The notes under the pieces were generated by a model. It saw nothing but the letters and a program-made list of their open reading frames with translations. It made no database searches and was not told the origin of the DNA. The translations under genes and the position numbers were made by a program. A stretch of 52,705 nucleotides of DNA from Candidatus Eisenbacteria bacterium (GTDB lineage Bacteria > Desulfobacterota > Binatia > DP-6): assembly GCA_035577985.1 (NCBI GenBank), contig DATJZY010000102.1, positions 1 through 52,705 of the forward strand, in the 5' to 3' direction. How positions within the stretch are numbered: position 1 is the first letter of the stretch; the number at the start of each line of letters is the position of its first letter. Shown in pieces: positions 7,625 to 18,175 of the stretch.

Positions 7625-8430
7625 AGGCCGAGCACGTCACGCATGGCGTAGACGCCGGCGGGACGCGACGCGACCCACTCGGCCGCGCGCAAGGCGCCAC
7701 GCACCAGGCTCTCGCGGCTCTGGGCGCGGTGCGTGAGCTCGAGACGCTCACCGAGTCCACCGAACACGACCGTGTGATCGCCGACGACGTCGCCCGAGCG
7801 CAGCGCCACGATGCCGATCTCGCCCGGACGGCGTGCGCCCACCATGCCTTCGCGCGCGAGCACCTTCACGGCGTCGAAGTCCTGCCCGCGCGCGGCGGCG
7901 AGCGCGCGGCCGAGGGCGAGCGCGGTCCCGCTCGGGGCGTCCCGCTTGTGGTGATGATGGGTCTCGACGATCTCCGCGTCGAAGCCGTCTGCGAGCAGAC
8001 GCGCGGCCTGCGCGACCAGCTCCGTCAGCACGGTGATGCCGACGCTGTAGTTCGCGGTGATGACCGCGCGCGTCGTGCCGGCCACGCGGCGCAGCTCGCG
8101 ATCCTGCTCGGCGGTGAGACCCGTGGTGCCGATGACGAGCCCGGCGCCGGCGGCCGCCGCCGTCCGCGCGTGCGCGAGCGTCGCCTCGGGGATGGTGAAA
8201 TCGAGGACCACGTGCTCGCGCCGGCAGACGGCTCCGAGATCGCTCCCGAGCGCCACGCCGAGCGGCGCGATCCCGGCGAGCACCCCGGCATCCTGCCCGA
8301 GCGCCGGATGGCCCGCCGCTTCGATCGCGCCGGCGACGCGCAGCGCAGGCCGCTCCGCCGCGAGCGCCACCAGCAGACGCCCCATGCGTCCCGCCGCGCC
8401 GCACACGACGAGACCGGTCGGATCAGACAA
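7621..8430 (-). CDS. dapB: 4-hydroxy-tetrahydrodipicolinate reductase
   Basis: This 269-aa NAD(P)H-dependent reductase carries out the second committed step of diaminopimelate/lysine synthesis. The N-terminal Rossmann loop is G-A-A-G-R-M-G-R (11-18). The substrate/catalytic block E-T-H-H-H-H-K-R-D-A-P-S-G-T-A matches the family signature of His pair, Lys and A-P-S-G-T. The start appears to be TTG at 8430, inside the end of dapA (8-bp overlap), because the next in-frame candidate would remove the first strand. It is followed directly by the PheC-AroQ fusion. Coupling with dapA and dapF is evident from spacing. Confidence 0.96.
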   Translation of the reverse strand: MSDPTGLVVCGAAGRMGRLLVALAAERPALRVAGAIEAAGHPALGQDAGVLAGIAPLGVALGSDLGAVCRREHVVLDFTIPEATLAHARTAAAAGAGLVIGTTGLTAEQDRELRRVAGTTRAVITANYSVGITVLTELVAQAARLLADGFDAEIVETHHHHKRDAPSGTALALGRALAAARGQDFDAVKVLAREGMVGARRPGEIGIVALRSGDVVGDHTVVFGGLGERLELTHRAQSRESLVRGALRAAEWVASRPAGVYAMRDVLGL

Positions 8431-9295
8431 GACCCTGCTCCCGTAACGTCGTCTCGAGAATGGCCCGGTTCTTCGCGGCGAGCGGTGTCAGCGGCAGGCG
8501 GAGCTCGTCCGTGCAGCGTCCCATCATCGCGAGGGCGGTTTTCACGGGAATCGGATTCACCTCGAGCGTCAGGTGGCGGAAGAGCGGCATCAGGCTCAGG
8601 TGGACCCGGCGTGCCTTCGCGAGATCGCCGGCGCGCATCGCCTGCGTCAGCTCGACCATGCGAGCCGGCGCGACGTTCGACGCAACCGAGATGACGCCGA
8701 TGGCGCCCGCGGCCATGAGCGGCAGCGTGATCACGTCGTCGCCCGCCCACACCGCGAACTCGGGCCCGCACGCTTCGAGGATCTCGAGCACCTGCGGGAG
8801 CGATCCGCTCGCCTCCTTCACGCCGATGAGGCGCGGGATGCGCGCGAGCCGCGCCATCGTCTCCGGGGTGATGTTGGAGGCCGTGCGGCCCTGGATGTTG
8901 TAGGCGATGAGCGGCAGGCGCGTCGCCTCGGCGATGGCGGCGTAGTGCTGGACGATGCCGTCCTGGGTCGGCTTGTTGTAGTAGGGCGAGATCAAGAGCG
9001 CCGCGTCGGCGCCGACTTCCTCGGCGCCGCGCGTGAGCCGAATGGCCTCCGCGGTCGCGTTCGACCCGGTGCCGGCGACGACCGGGACGCGCCCCCGCGC
9101 CACGCGCACGACCTCGCGCACGACGGTGAGGTGCTCCTCGTGCGACATCGTCGCCGACTCGCCGGTCGAGCCGCAGGGCACGAGGCCGTTCACGCCGCCG
9201 GCGATCTGCGCTTCGACCAGATCGGCGAGGGCCACCAGGTCGACCGCCCCGCTGCGGAAGGGGGTCACCAATGCCGTCATGCAGCCGGGGAACAT
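8423..9295 (-). CDS. dapA: 4-hydroxy-tetrahydrodipicolinate synthase
   Basis: This 290-aa aldolase-type TIM barrel condenses pyruvate and aspartate semialdehyde. The Schiff-base Lys is K160 in I-G-V-K-E-A-S-G. Other site residues are C-G-S-T-G-E-S (41-47), Y106 in S-P-Y-Y-N-K-P, Y132 and R137. The Y132 motif reads Y-N-I-Q-G-R-T where most family members have Pro in place of Gln135. The ATG at 9295 comes 2 nt after the dapF stop, and the stop overlaps dapB. I chose this start because the family begins with a short G-x-x-T-A-L-V-T-P-F strand, found here at 4-13. Confidence 0.96.
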   Translation of the reverse strand: MFPGCMTALVTPFRSGAVDLVALADLVEAQIAGGVNGLVPCGSTGESATMSHEEHLTVVREVVRVARGRVPVVAGTGSNATAEAIRLTRGAEEVGADAALLISPYYNKPTQDGIVQHYAAIAEATRLPLIAYNIQGRTASNITPETMARLARIPRLIGVKEASGSLPQVLEILEACGPEFAVWAGDDVITLPLMAAGAIGVISVASNVAPARMVELTQAMRAGDLAKARRVHLSLMPLFRHLTLEVNPIPVKTALAMMGRCTDELRLPLTPLAAKNRAILETTLREQGLV

Positions 9296-9297
9296 CG

Positions 9298-10134
9298 TCA
9301 CACCTCGATTCGACCTTCGAAGACCTCGACGGCATCGCCGGTCATGACGATGTGGTCGTCGTCGCGCCATTCGATCTCGAGCTCGCCACCGGGGAGCGCG
9401 ACGATGCTCCTCCGCTCGGCCCGTCCGGTCCGCGCGGCCGCCACCGCCGCCGCACAGGCGCCCGTGCCGCACGCCATGGTCTCGCCGGCGCCACGCTCCC
9501 ACACGCGCATCTCGAGCCGCCCGCGGTCGATCACACGGATGAACTCGGAGTTGACGCGCTTCGGGAAGAACGGATGGCGCTCGAATTGGGGTCCGATCTC
9601 GGCGAGCGGCAGCGCCTGCACGTCGTCCAGGAAGACGACGCAGTGCGGATTGCCCATCGACAGGCAGGTGACCCGCCAGGTGCGCCCGGCGATCTCCAGC
9701 GGGTGCTCGACGACCTCGCCGTCGGCGTCGACCGGGATCGCGTGGCCCGACCACTCGGGCGTCCCCATGTCGACCGCGACGCGGCGCACGCGGCCGCGCT
9801 CGAGCTCGGCCCGCAGGGTCTTCACCCCGGCGTCGGTCTCGACCCGGAGCGGGTTCGCGCGGACCAGGCCGCGGTCGAGCACGAACTTCGCGAAGCCGCG
9901 AATACCGTTGCCGCACATTTCCGCGACGCTGCCGTCGGCGTTGATGATCCGCATGCGGGCGTCGGCCCGCTCGGACGGCAGGACCAGGATGAGGCCGTCG
10001 GCCCCGATGCCGTGATGGCGGTCGCACAGGCGGGTGGCGAGCGCCGCCGGGTCGCCGGGGAAGCCCTGGCGCGCGTCCACGAACACGAAGTCGTTCGCGG
10101 TGCCGTGCAGCTTGGTGAATTCCAGCGTCGCCAT
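9298..10134 (-). CDS. dapF: Diaminopimelate epimerase
   Basis: This 278-aa cofactor-independent epimerase interconverts LL- and meso-diaminopimelate. Both catalytic cysteines are present, C74 in E-M-C-G-N-G-I-R and C222 in M-A-C-G-T-G-A-C, together with G-N-P-H-C (161-165) and the N-terminal F-T-K-L-H-G-T-A-N-D-F. The start at 10134 matches the family's first strand; an in-frame extension to 10239 is not conserved-looking. It is the first gene of dapF-dapA-dapB. A TATAAA hexamer about 14 nt upstream of the ATG may be its -10 element. Confidence 0.96.
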   Translation of the reverse strand: MATLEFTKLHGTANDFVFVDARQGFPGDPAALATRLCDRHHGIGADGLILVLPSERADARMRIINADGSVAEMCGNGIRGFAKFVLDRGLVRANPLRVETDAGVKTLRAELERGRVRRVAVDMGTPEWSGHAIPVDADGEVVEHPLEIAGRTWRVTCLSMGNPHCVVFLDDVQALPLAEIGPQFERHPFFPKRVNSEFIRVIDRGRLEMRVWERGAGETMACGTGACAAAVAAARTGRAERRSIVALPGGELEIEWRDDDHIVMTGDAVEVFEGRIEV

Positions 10135-10147
10135 GGCGGGGGGAGGC

Positions 10148-10153
10148 TTTATA
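10148..10153 (-). promoter_or_regulatory. Candidate -10 element for the dapF operon
   Basis: Read on the minus strand this is TATAAA, a conspicuous AT-rich hexamer in a very GC-rich intergenic region, 14 nt upstream of the dapF ATG. No good -35 is seen 17 nt further upstream. An inverted repeat CGCATG/CATGCG lies about 30-45 bp upstream of it and could be an operator. The short leader would be 5-8 nt, so the assignment is tentative. Confidence 0.3.
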
Positions 10154-10304
10154 TCCCGCGGGCCGAGGCCGGGGAAGGCGTGCCGCATGTGCGGGCATGC
10201 GCCGGCCCCACGTCGTGGCAGTGTGCGGACTGCACGCACGCCCGCTCTTCCGCACCTCTTTCTCCCGGTACGACCCTTGCTGTACGAAGCGAGCGGGCGT
10301 GTCG

Positions 10305-11213
10305 ATGAACGGAGCGGTCATCCCGATCGTCCTTGGCGTGCTCTTCCTGTCGCGGCCGGCGCACGCGAGCGACTTCGAAAAAACCGTGGGCGCGGCCCCG
10401 GGTGGCACCCTCCACCTCGACCTCGACTGGCGCGGGACGATCGCCGTCACGTCGCACCACGCGGACACCGTGCGCGTCCAGGCGAGCGCCAGCGGCTGGC
10501 CGTGGGACGTGGCGTTCGACCTCGTCCCCGAAGGCGAGGGCGTTCGCCTGACTGCGGAGCCGACGTCGGCCGGCGACGCGGCGGCGCGCGTCCTCGTGTA
10601 CGCGCTCTGGCCGTTTCGGCACGCGCACGTGGACGTCGAGGTCCGGGTGCCGGATCGCTACGCGGTCGAGGCCAGCACGCGCGGCTGGCGGATCGACGTC
10701 GGGGAGGTACACGGTGACGTGACGATCGCGGCCCGCAGCGGCGAGGTCCGCGTCCGGGGCGTCGATGGACACGTCGTCGCGGCGAGCGCCGGCGGCGCGA
10801 TCGACGTCGCCGACGTCGACGGCGACGTGCGGGCGGTGACCAGCGGCGGCGCCGTCGGCGTCTCGCGCGTCACGGGGACGGTCGAGATCGCCACCAGCGG
10901 CGGGAGCATCGACGTGCGCGACGCGGCCGCCAGGGTGGAGGCCCGGACCAGTGGCGGCGCCATCGCCGTCGGGTTCGCCGGCGCGCCGGCCGGCGACGTC
11001 GAGACCAGCGGCGGCAGCATCGTCGTGCGCGTTCCGCGCGGCGCGGGCGCCGATCTCGACGCGGAGACGTCGGGAGGCACGATCGAGGTCGCGCGCGACC
11101 TCGCCTTCGACGGACCGAGCGGAGGCCAGCGGGTCGCCGGGCGCCTCGGCGGCGGCGGCGCGGCGCTTCGCCTGCGCACGTCCGGTGGATCGATCCGGGT
11201 CGCAACCCAGTAG
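10305..11213 (+). CDS. Secreted DUF4097-family beta-repeat protein
   Basis: 302 aa with a clear signal peptide (G-A-V-I-P-I-V-L-G-V-L-F-L-S then R-P-A-H-A). The mature protein is a succession of short beta strands whose turns repeat a [T/S]-S-G-G-[S/A/T]-I motif about every 20 residues (around 196, 216, 236, 254, 276 and 296). This is the right-handed beta-solenoid pattern of the DUF4097 'putative adhesin' family. It is therefore predicted to be exported and rigid; the molecular function is unknown. The gene diverges from dapF and is followed 13 nt later by the membrane-protein gene at 11227, so the two are probably co-transcribed. Confidence 0.8.
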   Translation: MNGAVIPIVLGVLFLSRPAHASDFEKTVGAAPGGTLHLDLDWRGTIAVTSHHADTVRVQASASGWPWDVAFDLVPEGEGVRLTAEPTSAGDAAARVLVYALWPFRHAHVDVEVRVPDRYAVEASTRGWRIDVGEVHGDVTIAARSGEVRVRGVDGHVVAASAGGAIDVADVDGDVRAVTSGGAVGVSRVTGTVEIATSGGSIDVRDAAARVEARTSGGAIAVGFAGAPAGDVETSGGSIVVRVPRGAGADLDAETSGGTIEVARDLAFDGPSGGQRVAGRLGGGGAALRLRTSGGSIRVATQ

Positions 11214-11226
11214 GAAGGAGACGCCC

Positions 11227-11907
11227 ATGTACGATCCCGAGGTACCGACGGCCACGGAAGCCTACGGGTACGCGTGGAGCCCGCTGTGGTCGCGTTTTCC
11301 CGAGCTGCTGCTCGCCGCGCTCCTGTGGACGGTGATCGCGGCGCCCGGCGGCATCCTCCACAAGATCGGCGCCGTCCCGCTCGCGTTCGCCTACCATACC
11401 CTCGTGACCGTTCCGCTCACGTTCGGCGCCCTCTACGTCTACCTGCGCGCGGCGCGCGGTGAGGCCATCCGGCCGGCGCATCTCTTCGAGGCGTTCCGCT
11501 CCTGCTACGTCCAGACGATCTTCGCCCACGTGCTGTTCGTGACGCTGGTCGGCATGGGCCTGGTGCTCCTCGTCGTGCCGGGTCTCTTCATCGCCACGCG
11601 CCTCGCCTTCGTCGGCTTCTTGGTCGTCGACGAGGCGATGGACGCCCCGACCGCGGTGCGCGAGAGCTGGCGGCGGACCGAGGGCATCGCCGGCCGGATC
11701 TTCCTCGTCTGGCTCCTGGGCATCCCGCTCGGGGTCGCGGGGCTCGCCCTCTTCGGCGTGGGCTTCGTCCCCGCCGTCATGTGGATCCACCTCGCCTTCG
11801 CCGTCCTCTTCGTGGCGGCGACGGACGGCATGGAGGCGCTCGCCGACGGTCTCAGGGGCTCGCTGCGGGCGGAGCCGGGGCCGGCGGCGGACCGCGCGCA
11901 ATCGTGA
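11227..11907 (+). CDS. Multipass inner-membrane protein of unknown function
   Basis: 226 aa with about five to six hydrophobic segments, around 25-45, 50-70, 95-125, 155-180 and 185-205. The sequence between segments (D-E-A-M-D-A-P-T-A-V-R-E-S-W-R-R-T-E-G) matches the cytoplasmic linker common in DUF975/GlpG-like and glycerophosphodiesterase membrane-domain proteins, in which repeated 'ESWRRT'-type helices occur. A strong GGAAGGAG site precedes the ATG by 7 nt. The last 56 bp overlap the convergent lipoprotein gene. Function is not assigned. Confidence 0.75.
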   Translation: MYDPEVPTATEAYGYAWSPLWSRFPELLLAALLWTVIAAPGGILHKIGAVPLAFAYHTLVTVPLTFGALYVYLRAARGEAIRPAHLFEAFRSCYVQTIFAHVLFVTLVGMGLVLLVVPGLFIATRLAFVGFLVVDEAMDAPTAVRESWRRTEGIAGRIFLVWLLGIPLGVAGLALFGVGFVPAVMWIHLAFAVLFVAATDGMEALADGLRGSLRAEPGPAADRAQS

Positions 11908-12307
11908 GCGGTCCTGCGGGCGCGCTGCGGTAGCCGTCGAGCGTGTAGGCGACGACGCGATAGCGGTAGGTCGTGCCGATCTGCGCCGACGTGTCGACCC
12001 ACTCGATGGTCCGCTCCTGACGGAAGCGGGTCTGGTCGTTCAGCTCGACAGTGCCGACTTTGGTGAAGTCGATCCCGTCGGCGCCCGTCGCGCGCTCGAC
12101 GTCGAAGCCGCCCAGGTCCCGCATGCGCTGGCCGCCGGAATACGACGTAGGACGCTTCCACATGAGCCGCAGGCCGTCGACGGTCGACTTCCCGACCAGA
12201 TCGGTCGGCGGCTTCGGCTGCACGAGCTCGGGTGGATACGTCCGACCCTTGGCGCCGCAGGCGGCGGCGAGCGCGAGGGCGCCCGCAGCGAGCGCGACGC
12301 GGATCAT
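11852..12307 (-). CDS. Small lipoprotein with a fibronectin type III-like domain, downstream of argH
   Basis: 151 aa with the signal [17 protein letters not shown] and a lipobox Cys at 17. Residues about 33-135 look like one Fn3 domain: P-P-T-D-L-V-G, then L-R-L-M-W-K-R-P near the start, and Y-R-Y-R-V-V-A-Y-T-L-D-G close to the end. The tail is Pro/Ala-rich. Its ATG overlaps the argH TGA (ATGA). Small lipoproteins directly after argH and before lysA are common in deltaproteobacteria, so placement supports vertical inheritance of this gene with argH. Periplasmic or outer-membrane location is predicted; its role is unknown. Confidence 0.82.
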   Translation of the reverse strand: MIRVALAAGALALAAACGAKGRTYPPELVQPKPPTDLVGKSTVDGLRLMWKRPTSYSGGQRMRDLGGFDVERATGADGIDFTKVGTVELNDQTRFRQERTIEWVDTSAQIGTTYRYRVVAYTLDGYRSAPAGPLTIARGPPPAPAPPAASP

Positions 12308-13709
12308 CGCACGTCCTCGCGCGCGGCGCGGGCGAGCTGCCGGCGCACCTGGCGCGGCGCCGTGCCGCCGACGAGGTCGCGCCGCGCGACCGACCGCGAC
12401 GGCGTGAGCCCGCGCACGAGGTCGGGCGTCAGCTCCTTGGAGAAGCGGTGCAGCGTGGCGGCGTCGATCGTGCGGAGGTCGGCGCCGGTGGCGACGCAAT
12501 GGCGGACGAGCACCCCCACGACCTCGTGCGCCTGGCGAAACGGCATACCCCGGCGCTCGACCAGGAGGTCGGCCACGTCGGTCGCGAGCAGGAGGCCGTC
12601 GGCCGCTCCCGCCATGCGCTGGGTGTCGAAGCGCAGGGCCGGGAGCATCGCCGCGAGCACGTCGAGCGCGTCCCGTACGGTCACCGCCGCGTCGAAGAGG
12701 GCGGGCTTGTCCTCCTGCAGGTCGCGATTGTACGCGAGCGGCAGGCCCTTCAGCGTCATCAGCAGCGCCACGAGTGCGCCCACCACGCGGCCCGTCTTGC
12801 CGCGCACCAGCTCCGCCACGTCCGGGTTCTTCTTCTGCGGCATCATGGAGCTGCCGGTCGCGAAGGCGTCGGGCAGTCGCACGAAGCCGAACTCGTCGCT
12901 CGACCACAGCACGAGCTCCTCGGCCAGGCGCGAGAGGTGGACGGCCGTGATCGCGGCGGCCGCCAGGAATTCGGCGACGCCGTCGCGGTCGCCGACGGCG
13001 TCGAGGCTGTTGGCAGTCACGCGCCGGAACCCCAGCAGCCGCGCGACGTAGGCGCGGTCGATCGGAAAGCCGGCACCGGCGAGCGCGCCCGCGCCGAGCG
13101 GGAGCTCGTCGGCACGCACACGGGCGTCGCGGAATCGGCCCCGGTCGCGCGCGAGCATCTCGTGGTAGGCGAGCAGGTGGTGCGCGAGCAGGACCGGTTG
13201 CGCGCGTTGCAGGTGCGTGTAGCCGGGTAGGATCGTGTCCAGGTGGCGGGTCGCCACCTGGCGCAGCGCGCCCTGCAGCCGCGCGAGCCCCGCGTCGATC
13301 GCCCGGCATTCCGCGCGCAGCCACAACCGGAGATCGGTCGCCACCTGATCGTTGCGGCTGCGGCCCGTATGCAGCTTGCCGCCGAGCGGTCCGACGAGCT
13401 CGGTCAGCCGGCGCTCGATCGCCATGTGGATGTCCTCGTCGGAGGCGCGGAAGCGAAAGCGCCCCGCGTCGAGCTCGCGCCCCACGGTGGCGAGGCCGGC
13501 GAGGAGCCGCCGTCCCTCGCGCGCGCGGAGGAGCCGCGCGCGCACGAGGCCACGCACGTGCGCCACGCTGCCGGCGATGTCGTGCGGATAGAGCCGGCGA
13601 TCGACCGGGAGCGAGGTGGTGAAGCGCTCGACGATGTCGGCCGTGGGGGCTTCGAAGCGGCCCGCCCAGGCCTTCGTCGGCGCGCGTCGCCGCTTGGGTC
13701 GCGACGCCT

Positions 13710-13713
<4 letters not shown>
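12304..13713 (-). CDS. argH: Argininosuccinate lyase
   Basis: This 469-aa enzyme of the fumarase/aspartase superfamily cleaves argininosuccinate to arginine and fumarate. The signature [12 protein letters not shown] is intact, as are [13 protein letters not shown] near residue 110 and the T-H-L-Q-R-A-Q-P catalytic His region. The N-terminal 12 residues ([10 protein letters not shown]) form a basic extension. The ATG overlaps the argG stop and the stop overlaps the lipoprotein start, giving a three-gene translationally coupled unit. Confidence 0.97.
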
Positions 13714-14924
<1,211 letters not shown>

Positions 14925-15009
14925 GGGCGGCACCCCTAGCACAGGATCGGTCGCATTCAAGGACGGGCGGGGAAGCGCCGACAATGAATGTGACGCTCCT
15001 CCCGTGCCG

Positions 15010-15930
15010 ATGAACGATCAGAATTCGACCAATCCCGTGGCACCGCTGTGGGCCACCATGCGCGGCGCGCGGGCGGGGCTCGCGTTCGCCTGGGCGGCGT
15101 GGATCGGCGTCGCGGCGGCGGCCGCCTTCGGGATCGCGCCCCTGCTGGGCCCGGCCGGCGCGGTGGTCGGGATTTTGACAGCGGGATGGTTCCTCGCGCG
15201 CCGCATGTCGCCGCCGCTCGAATGCCTGCGCCGTTACCACCTCGACGACAGCGAGGTGATGGCGATCGGCCCGTGGTGGCACGTGAAGCGCATCACGTGG
15301 TCGCAGATCGAGCGCGTCACGCAGGAGCGCCACGCGCTCGTACTGGCCGGCGAGGGTCGGACCGTGGCTCTTCCGCTCCGCCCGCTCCTCGACACCGCGG
15401 CCTGGGGGCCGGTGCTCGCGCGCGTCGTGCCGCAGCTCGCCTCCGAGCTGTGGGAGCGCCTCGAGGGCGGCGTCGTGCGGCTCGTGCCGCACGCGGATCC
15501 GCCGCTCGCGAGCCTCGTGTGGTGGGCGTACGCGCCCGCGGCGATCGCCGCGGGGCTCGTGCCCGGCTGGATCGGCATCGCGCTCGCCGTCGGGATCGCA
15601 GCGGGCGAGCGGCTCGGGGCCTGGCTCGCCGGGCGCGCCAACGCCTGCGTCCTGCAGCCGGCGGGCATCGACGTCCGCGGCCGCCGCGGCCGCGTCTTCG
15701 TGCCGTGGTCGCACGCGCTGGTGACGCCGGCCAACGACGGCCTCGGCGTGGCCGTGCCCGGACGCGATCCGGGGTTCGTGTCGACTGCCGCGCCGAGCTT
15801 CTGGGCCGCCGCCGCGGTGATCGAGCTGCGGGCGCAGCTCGGTCCGACCTACGCGGCCGACGTCAACTTCCGCGTCCGCTTCGAGAACGGCGGCATCGCC
15901 GTCGTCGGCGAGATCGAATCGCTGCACTAG
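15010..15930 (+). CDS. Membrane protein with PH-like (bacterial PH) domains, function unknown
   Basis: About 306 aa. Two hydrophobic stretches at about 20-55 precede a soluble segment ([20 protein letters not shown]) that looks like the first strands of a bacterial pleckstrin-homology-like domain. A second hydrophobic region at 170-205 is followed by another such segment ([15 protein letters not shown]). The arrangement 2TM-PH-2TM-PH is inferred by eye. A GTG two codons upstream (15004) is an alternative start. The gene sits alone between argG and argF and is followed directly by a two-hairpin repeat element. Confidence 0.6.
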   Translation: MNDQNSTNPVAPLWATMRGARAGLAFAWAAWIGVAAAAAFGIAPLLGPAGAVVGILTAGWFLARRMSPPLECLRRYHLDDSEVMAIGPWWHVKRITWSQIERVTQERHALVLAGEGRTVALPLRPLLDTAAWGPVLARVVPQLASELWERLEGGVVRLVPHADPPLASLVWWAYAPAAIAAGLVPGWIGIALAVGIAAGERLGAWLAGRANACVLQPAGIDVRGRRGRVFVPWSHALVTPANDGLGVAVPGRDPGFVSTAAPSFWAAAAVIELRAQLGPTYAADVNFRVRFENGGIAVVGEIESLH

Positions 15931-15935
15931 TCTTG

Positions 15936-16033
15936 CCGACCCGAGATGCATCTCGGGTCGGGGGCGAAACCGAGCGTGTGGCGTTCGTGGTACGCCCGAC
16001 CGGTATGCCGCGGCCGGTCAAGCCGACGCGGCC
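15936..16033 (+). repeat. Two-hairpin intergenic repeat element, copy A
   Basis: It begins 5 nt after the stop of the 15010 gene. Hairpin 1 is a perfect 26-bp palindrome (15936-15961) built on C-C-G-A-C-C-C-G-A-G. It is followed by GGGGGCGA, a variable 29-nt spacer and a conserved block from CGACCGG through GCCGCGGCCGG to GACGCGGCC. The same plan is found at 52509-52601, with hairpin 1 changed at two positions and both changes compensated on the opposite arm. It lies between convergent genes (the 15010 gene and argF), so it may act as a bidirectional terminator. Confidence 0.8.
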
Positions 16034-16067
16034 GGCGAGGTACGCGCGGGGTCGTGTGCTATTGCCG

Positions 16068-16991
16068 TCAGGCAGCGCCCAGGAGCCAGACGAGAATGGC
16101 CTTCTGTACGTGGAGGCGGTTCTCGGCCTGGTCGAAGACGACCGAGCGCGGGCCTTCGATGGCGGAGTCGGTGATCTCCTCGCCGCGGTGCGCCGGCAGG
16201 CAGTGCATGACGAGCGCCGTCGGCTTGGCGAGCGCGATGAGCGCGTCGTTGATCTGGAAGCTCTTGAAGACGCGGCGGCGCGCTTCGGCCTCGGCCTCCT
16301 GCCCCATGCTCGTCCAGACGTCCGTATAGAGGACGTCGGCGCCCTTGGCGGCGGCCGCCACGTCGTGCGTGATCGTGACCCGCGCGCCGGCCTCGGCCGT
16401 GATCGCGGGATCCGGCTCGTAGCCCGCCGGGCACGCGACCACGACGTCGAAGTCGAGCCGCGCGGCGGCGTCGATCCACGAGTGCACCATGTTGTTGCCG
16501 TCGCCGATGAAGACGACGCGCAGGCCGGCGATGCGTCCCAGTTGCTCGCGCAGCGTGAGACAGTCGGCGAGGACCTGACACGGGTGGTGCAGATCCGAGA
16601 GGCCGTTCACGACCGGAACCCGAGCCCAGGTCGCGAGGTCGGTCACGCTCTGGTGCAGGAACGTCCGCGCCAGGATGACGTCGACCCAGCGGTCGAGGTT
16701 GCGCGCGATGTCGCGCGTCGGCTCGCGCTCGCCGAACTTGATGTCGCCCGCGGCGAGGTTGACGGCCGCGCCGCCGAGCTGCACCATCCCGACCTCGAAG
16801 GTCACCCGCGTGCGCAGGCTCGGCTTCTCGAAGATCATCGCGAGCGTGCGCCCGGCGAGGAGCGGATGTGCCTTGCCCGCCTTGAGCTCGCTCTTGAGCC
16901 GCGCCGCGAGATCGAGGACGGCACCGATCTCGGCGCCGGTGAGATCGCTCACGCGCAGAAGGTCGCGCTTGGTGCCCCGTCGGCTGCTCAC
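16068..16991 (-). CDS. argF: Ornithine carbamoyltransferase
   Basis: This 307-aa enzyme forms citrulline from ornithine and carbamoyl phosphate. The carbamoyl-phosphate loop F-E-K-P-S-L-R-T-R is present, with H-P-C-Q-V-L-A-D in the middle and the ornithine-site motif H-C-L-P-A-H-R-G-E-E near the C-terminus. The start is GTG at 16991, overlapping the argD TGA (GTGA). It is the last gene of argB-argD-argF, and repeat element A lies just beyond its 3' end. Confidence 0.97.
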   Translation of the reverse strand: MSSRRGTKRDLLRVSDLTGAEIGAVLDLAARLKSELKAGKAHPLLAGRTLAMIFEKPSLRTRVTFEVGMVQLGGAAVNLAAGDIKFGEREPTRDIARNLDRWVDVILARTFLHQSVTDLATWARVPVVNGLSDLHHPCQVLADCLTLREQLGRIAGLRVVFIGDGNNMVHSWIDAAARLDFDVVVACPAGYEPDPAITAEAGARVTITHDVAAAAKGADVLYTDVWTSMGQEAEAEARRRVFKSFQINDALIALAKPTALVMHCLPAHRGEEITDSAIEGPRSVVFDQAENRLHVQKAILVWLLGAA

Positions 16992-18175
16992 GCAGCCTCC
17001 AGCGCCGCATCCAGAATGCCCGTGCCCTCGTCGATCTCGGTGGCCGTCACGACGAGCGGGGGCGTCACGCGGAGCACCCGATCCGCGGTGCAGTTGACGA
17101 GGAGGCCGGCCTCGCGACAGCGGCCGACGACGGCGGCGCCCGGGCCGTCGAGCAGGAGCCCCTGCATGAGGCCCACGCCTCGCACGGCCTGGATGCGCCG
17201 GTGGCGCGCCGCGATTGCGTCGAGCCGTGCCCGGAGCAGCGCGCCCACCTCCGTCGCGTGGGCGAGGAGCTTCGGCTCGGCGATCGTGCGGACGGCCGCG
17301 ACGGCGGCCGCGCACGCGAGCGGGTTGCCGCCGAAGGTCGTGCCGTGCGAGCCGGGCGCGAACGCGTCGGCGAAGCGCTGCGTGGTCAGCATGGCGCCGA
17401 TCGGCACGCCGCCGCCGAGCGCCTTGGCGAGCGTCATGATGTCGGGACGCACGTCCTCGCGCTGGTAGGCGAAGAGAGGTCCCGTGCGGCCGAAGCCCGT
17501 CTGTATCTCGTCGAGGATGAGGACGAGCTCCCGGCGATCGCAGAGCTCGCGCAGGCCGCGCAGGTAGCCCGGGCGCGGCACGACCACGCCGCCCTCGCCC
17601 TGGATCGGCTCGACCAGGATCGCGATCGTCTCCCGGCCGACTGCCGCCTCCATCGCCGCGAGGTCGTCGAACGGCACGAGGCGCACGCCGGGCAGGAGCG
17701 GGAAGAAGCCCTGATGGTACTTCTCCTGGCCGGTCGCCGTCACGGTGGCGAAGGTCCGCCCGTGGAACGAGCCGTGCGTCGACAGGATCTCGAATCGGCC
17801 GCCGCCGCGCTCGGCGCCCCAGCGTCGCGCGAGCTTCATGGCCGCCTCGTTCGCTTCGGCGCCGCTGTTGCACAGGAACACGCGCTCGGCGAACGAGTGC
17901 CGGCACAGGAGCTCCGCCAGCTCGCCCTCGACCGCCGTGTGGTAGTGGTTGGAGACGTGCAGCAGCTCGCCGGCCTGCCGCCGGATGGCCTCCACGACCG
18001 CGGGATGGCAGTGGCCGAGGTTGTTCACGGCGACGCCGGCGAAGAAGTCGAGGTAGCGCTTCCCGTCGGCGTCCCACACGACGCAGCCCTGCGCACGCGC
18101 CATCGCCACTGCCTGCCGTGCGTAGAGCTGGATCTCGTAGGCGGCGTTGCGGGCGAAGATCTCCGCGCTGGTCAT
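16988..18175 (-). CDS. argD: Acetylornithine aminotransferase
   Basis: This 395-aa class III PLP aminotransferase acts in arginine synthesis and often also on succinyl-DAP. The motifs are [15 protein letters not shown] (phosphate site), [12 protein letters not shown], and the PLP Lys in [14 protein letters not shown]. The ATG overlaps the argB TGA (ATGA) and the stop overlaps the argF GTG. A dual role in arginine and DAP synthesis is possible because no separate dapC or dapL is seen beside dapFAB. Confidence 0.96.
   Translation of the reverse strand: MTSAEIFARNAAYEIQLYARQAVAMARAQGCVVWDADGKRYLDFFAGVAVNNLGHCHPAVVEAIRRQAGELLHVSNHYHTAVEGELAELLCRHSFAERVFLCNSGAEANEAAMKLARRWGAERGGGRFEILSTHGSFHGRTFATVTATGQEKYHQGFFPLLPGVRLVPFDDLAAMEAAVGRETIAILVEPIQGEGGVVVPRPGYLRGLRELCDRRELVLILDEIQTGFGRTGPLFAYQREDVRPDIMTLAKALGGGVPIGAMLTTQRFADAFAPGSHGTTFGGNPLACAAAVAAVRTIAEPKLLAHATEVGALLRARLDAIAARHRRIQAVRGVGLMQGLLLDGPGAAVVGRCREAGLLVNCTADRVLRVTPPLVVTATEIDEGTGILDAALEAA

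Noticed and set aside
10790..11210. Repeated T-S-G-G coding units as a DNA tandem repeat or CRISPR-like array
   Set aside because: The DNA repeats are imperfect, in frame, and explained by the beta-solenoid repeats of the DUF4097 protein.
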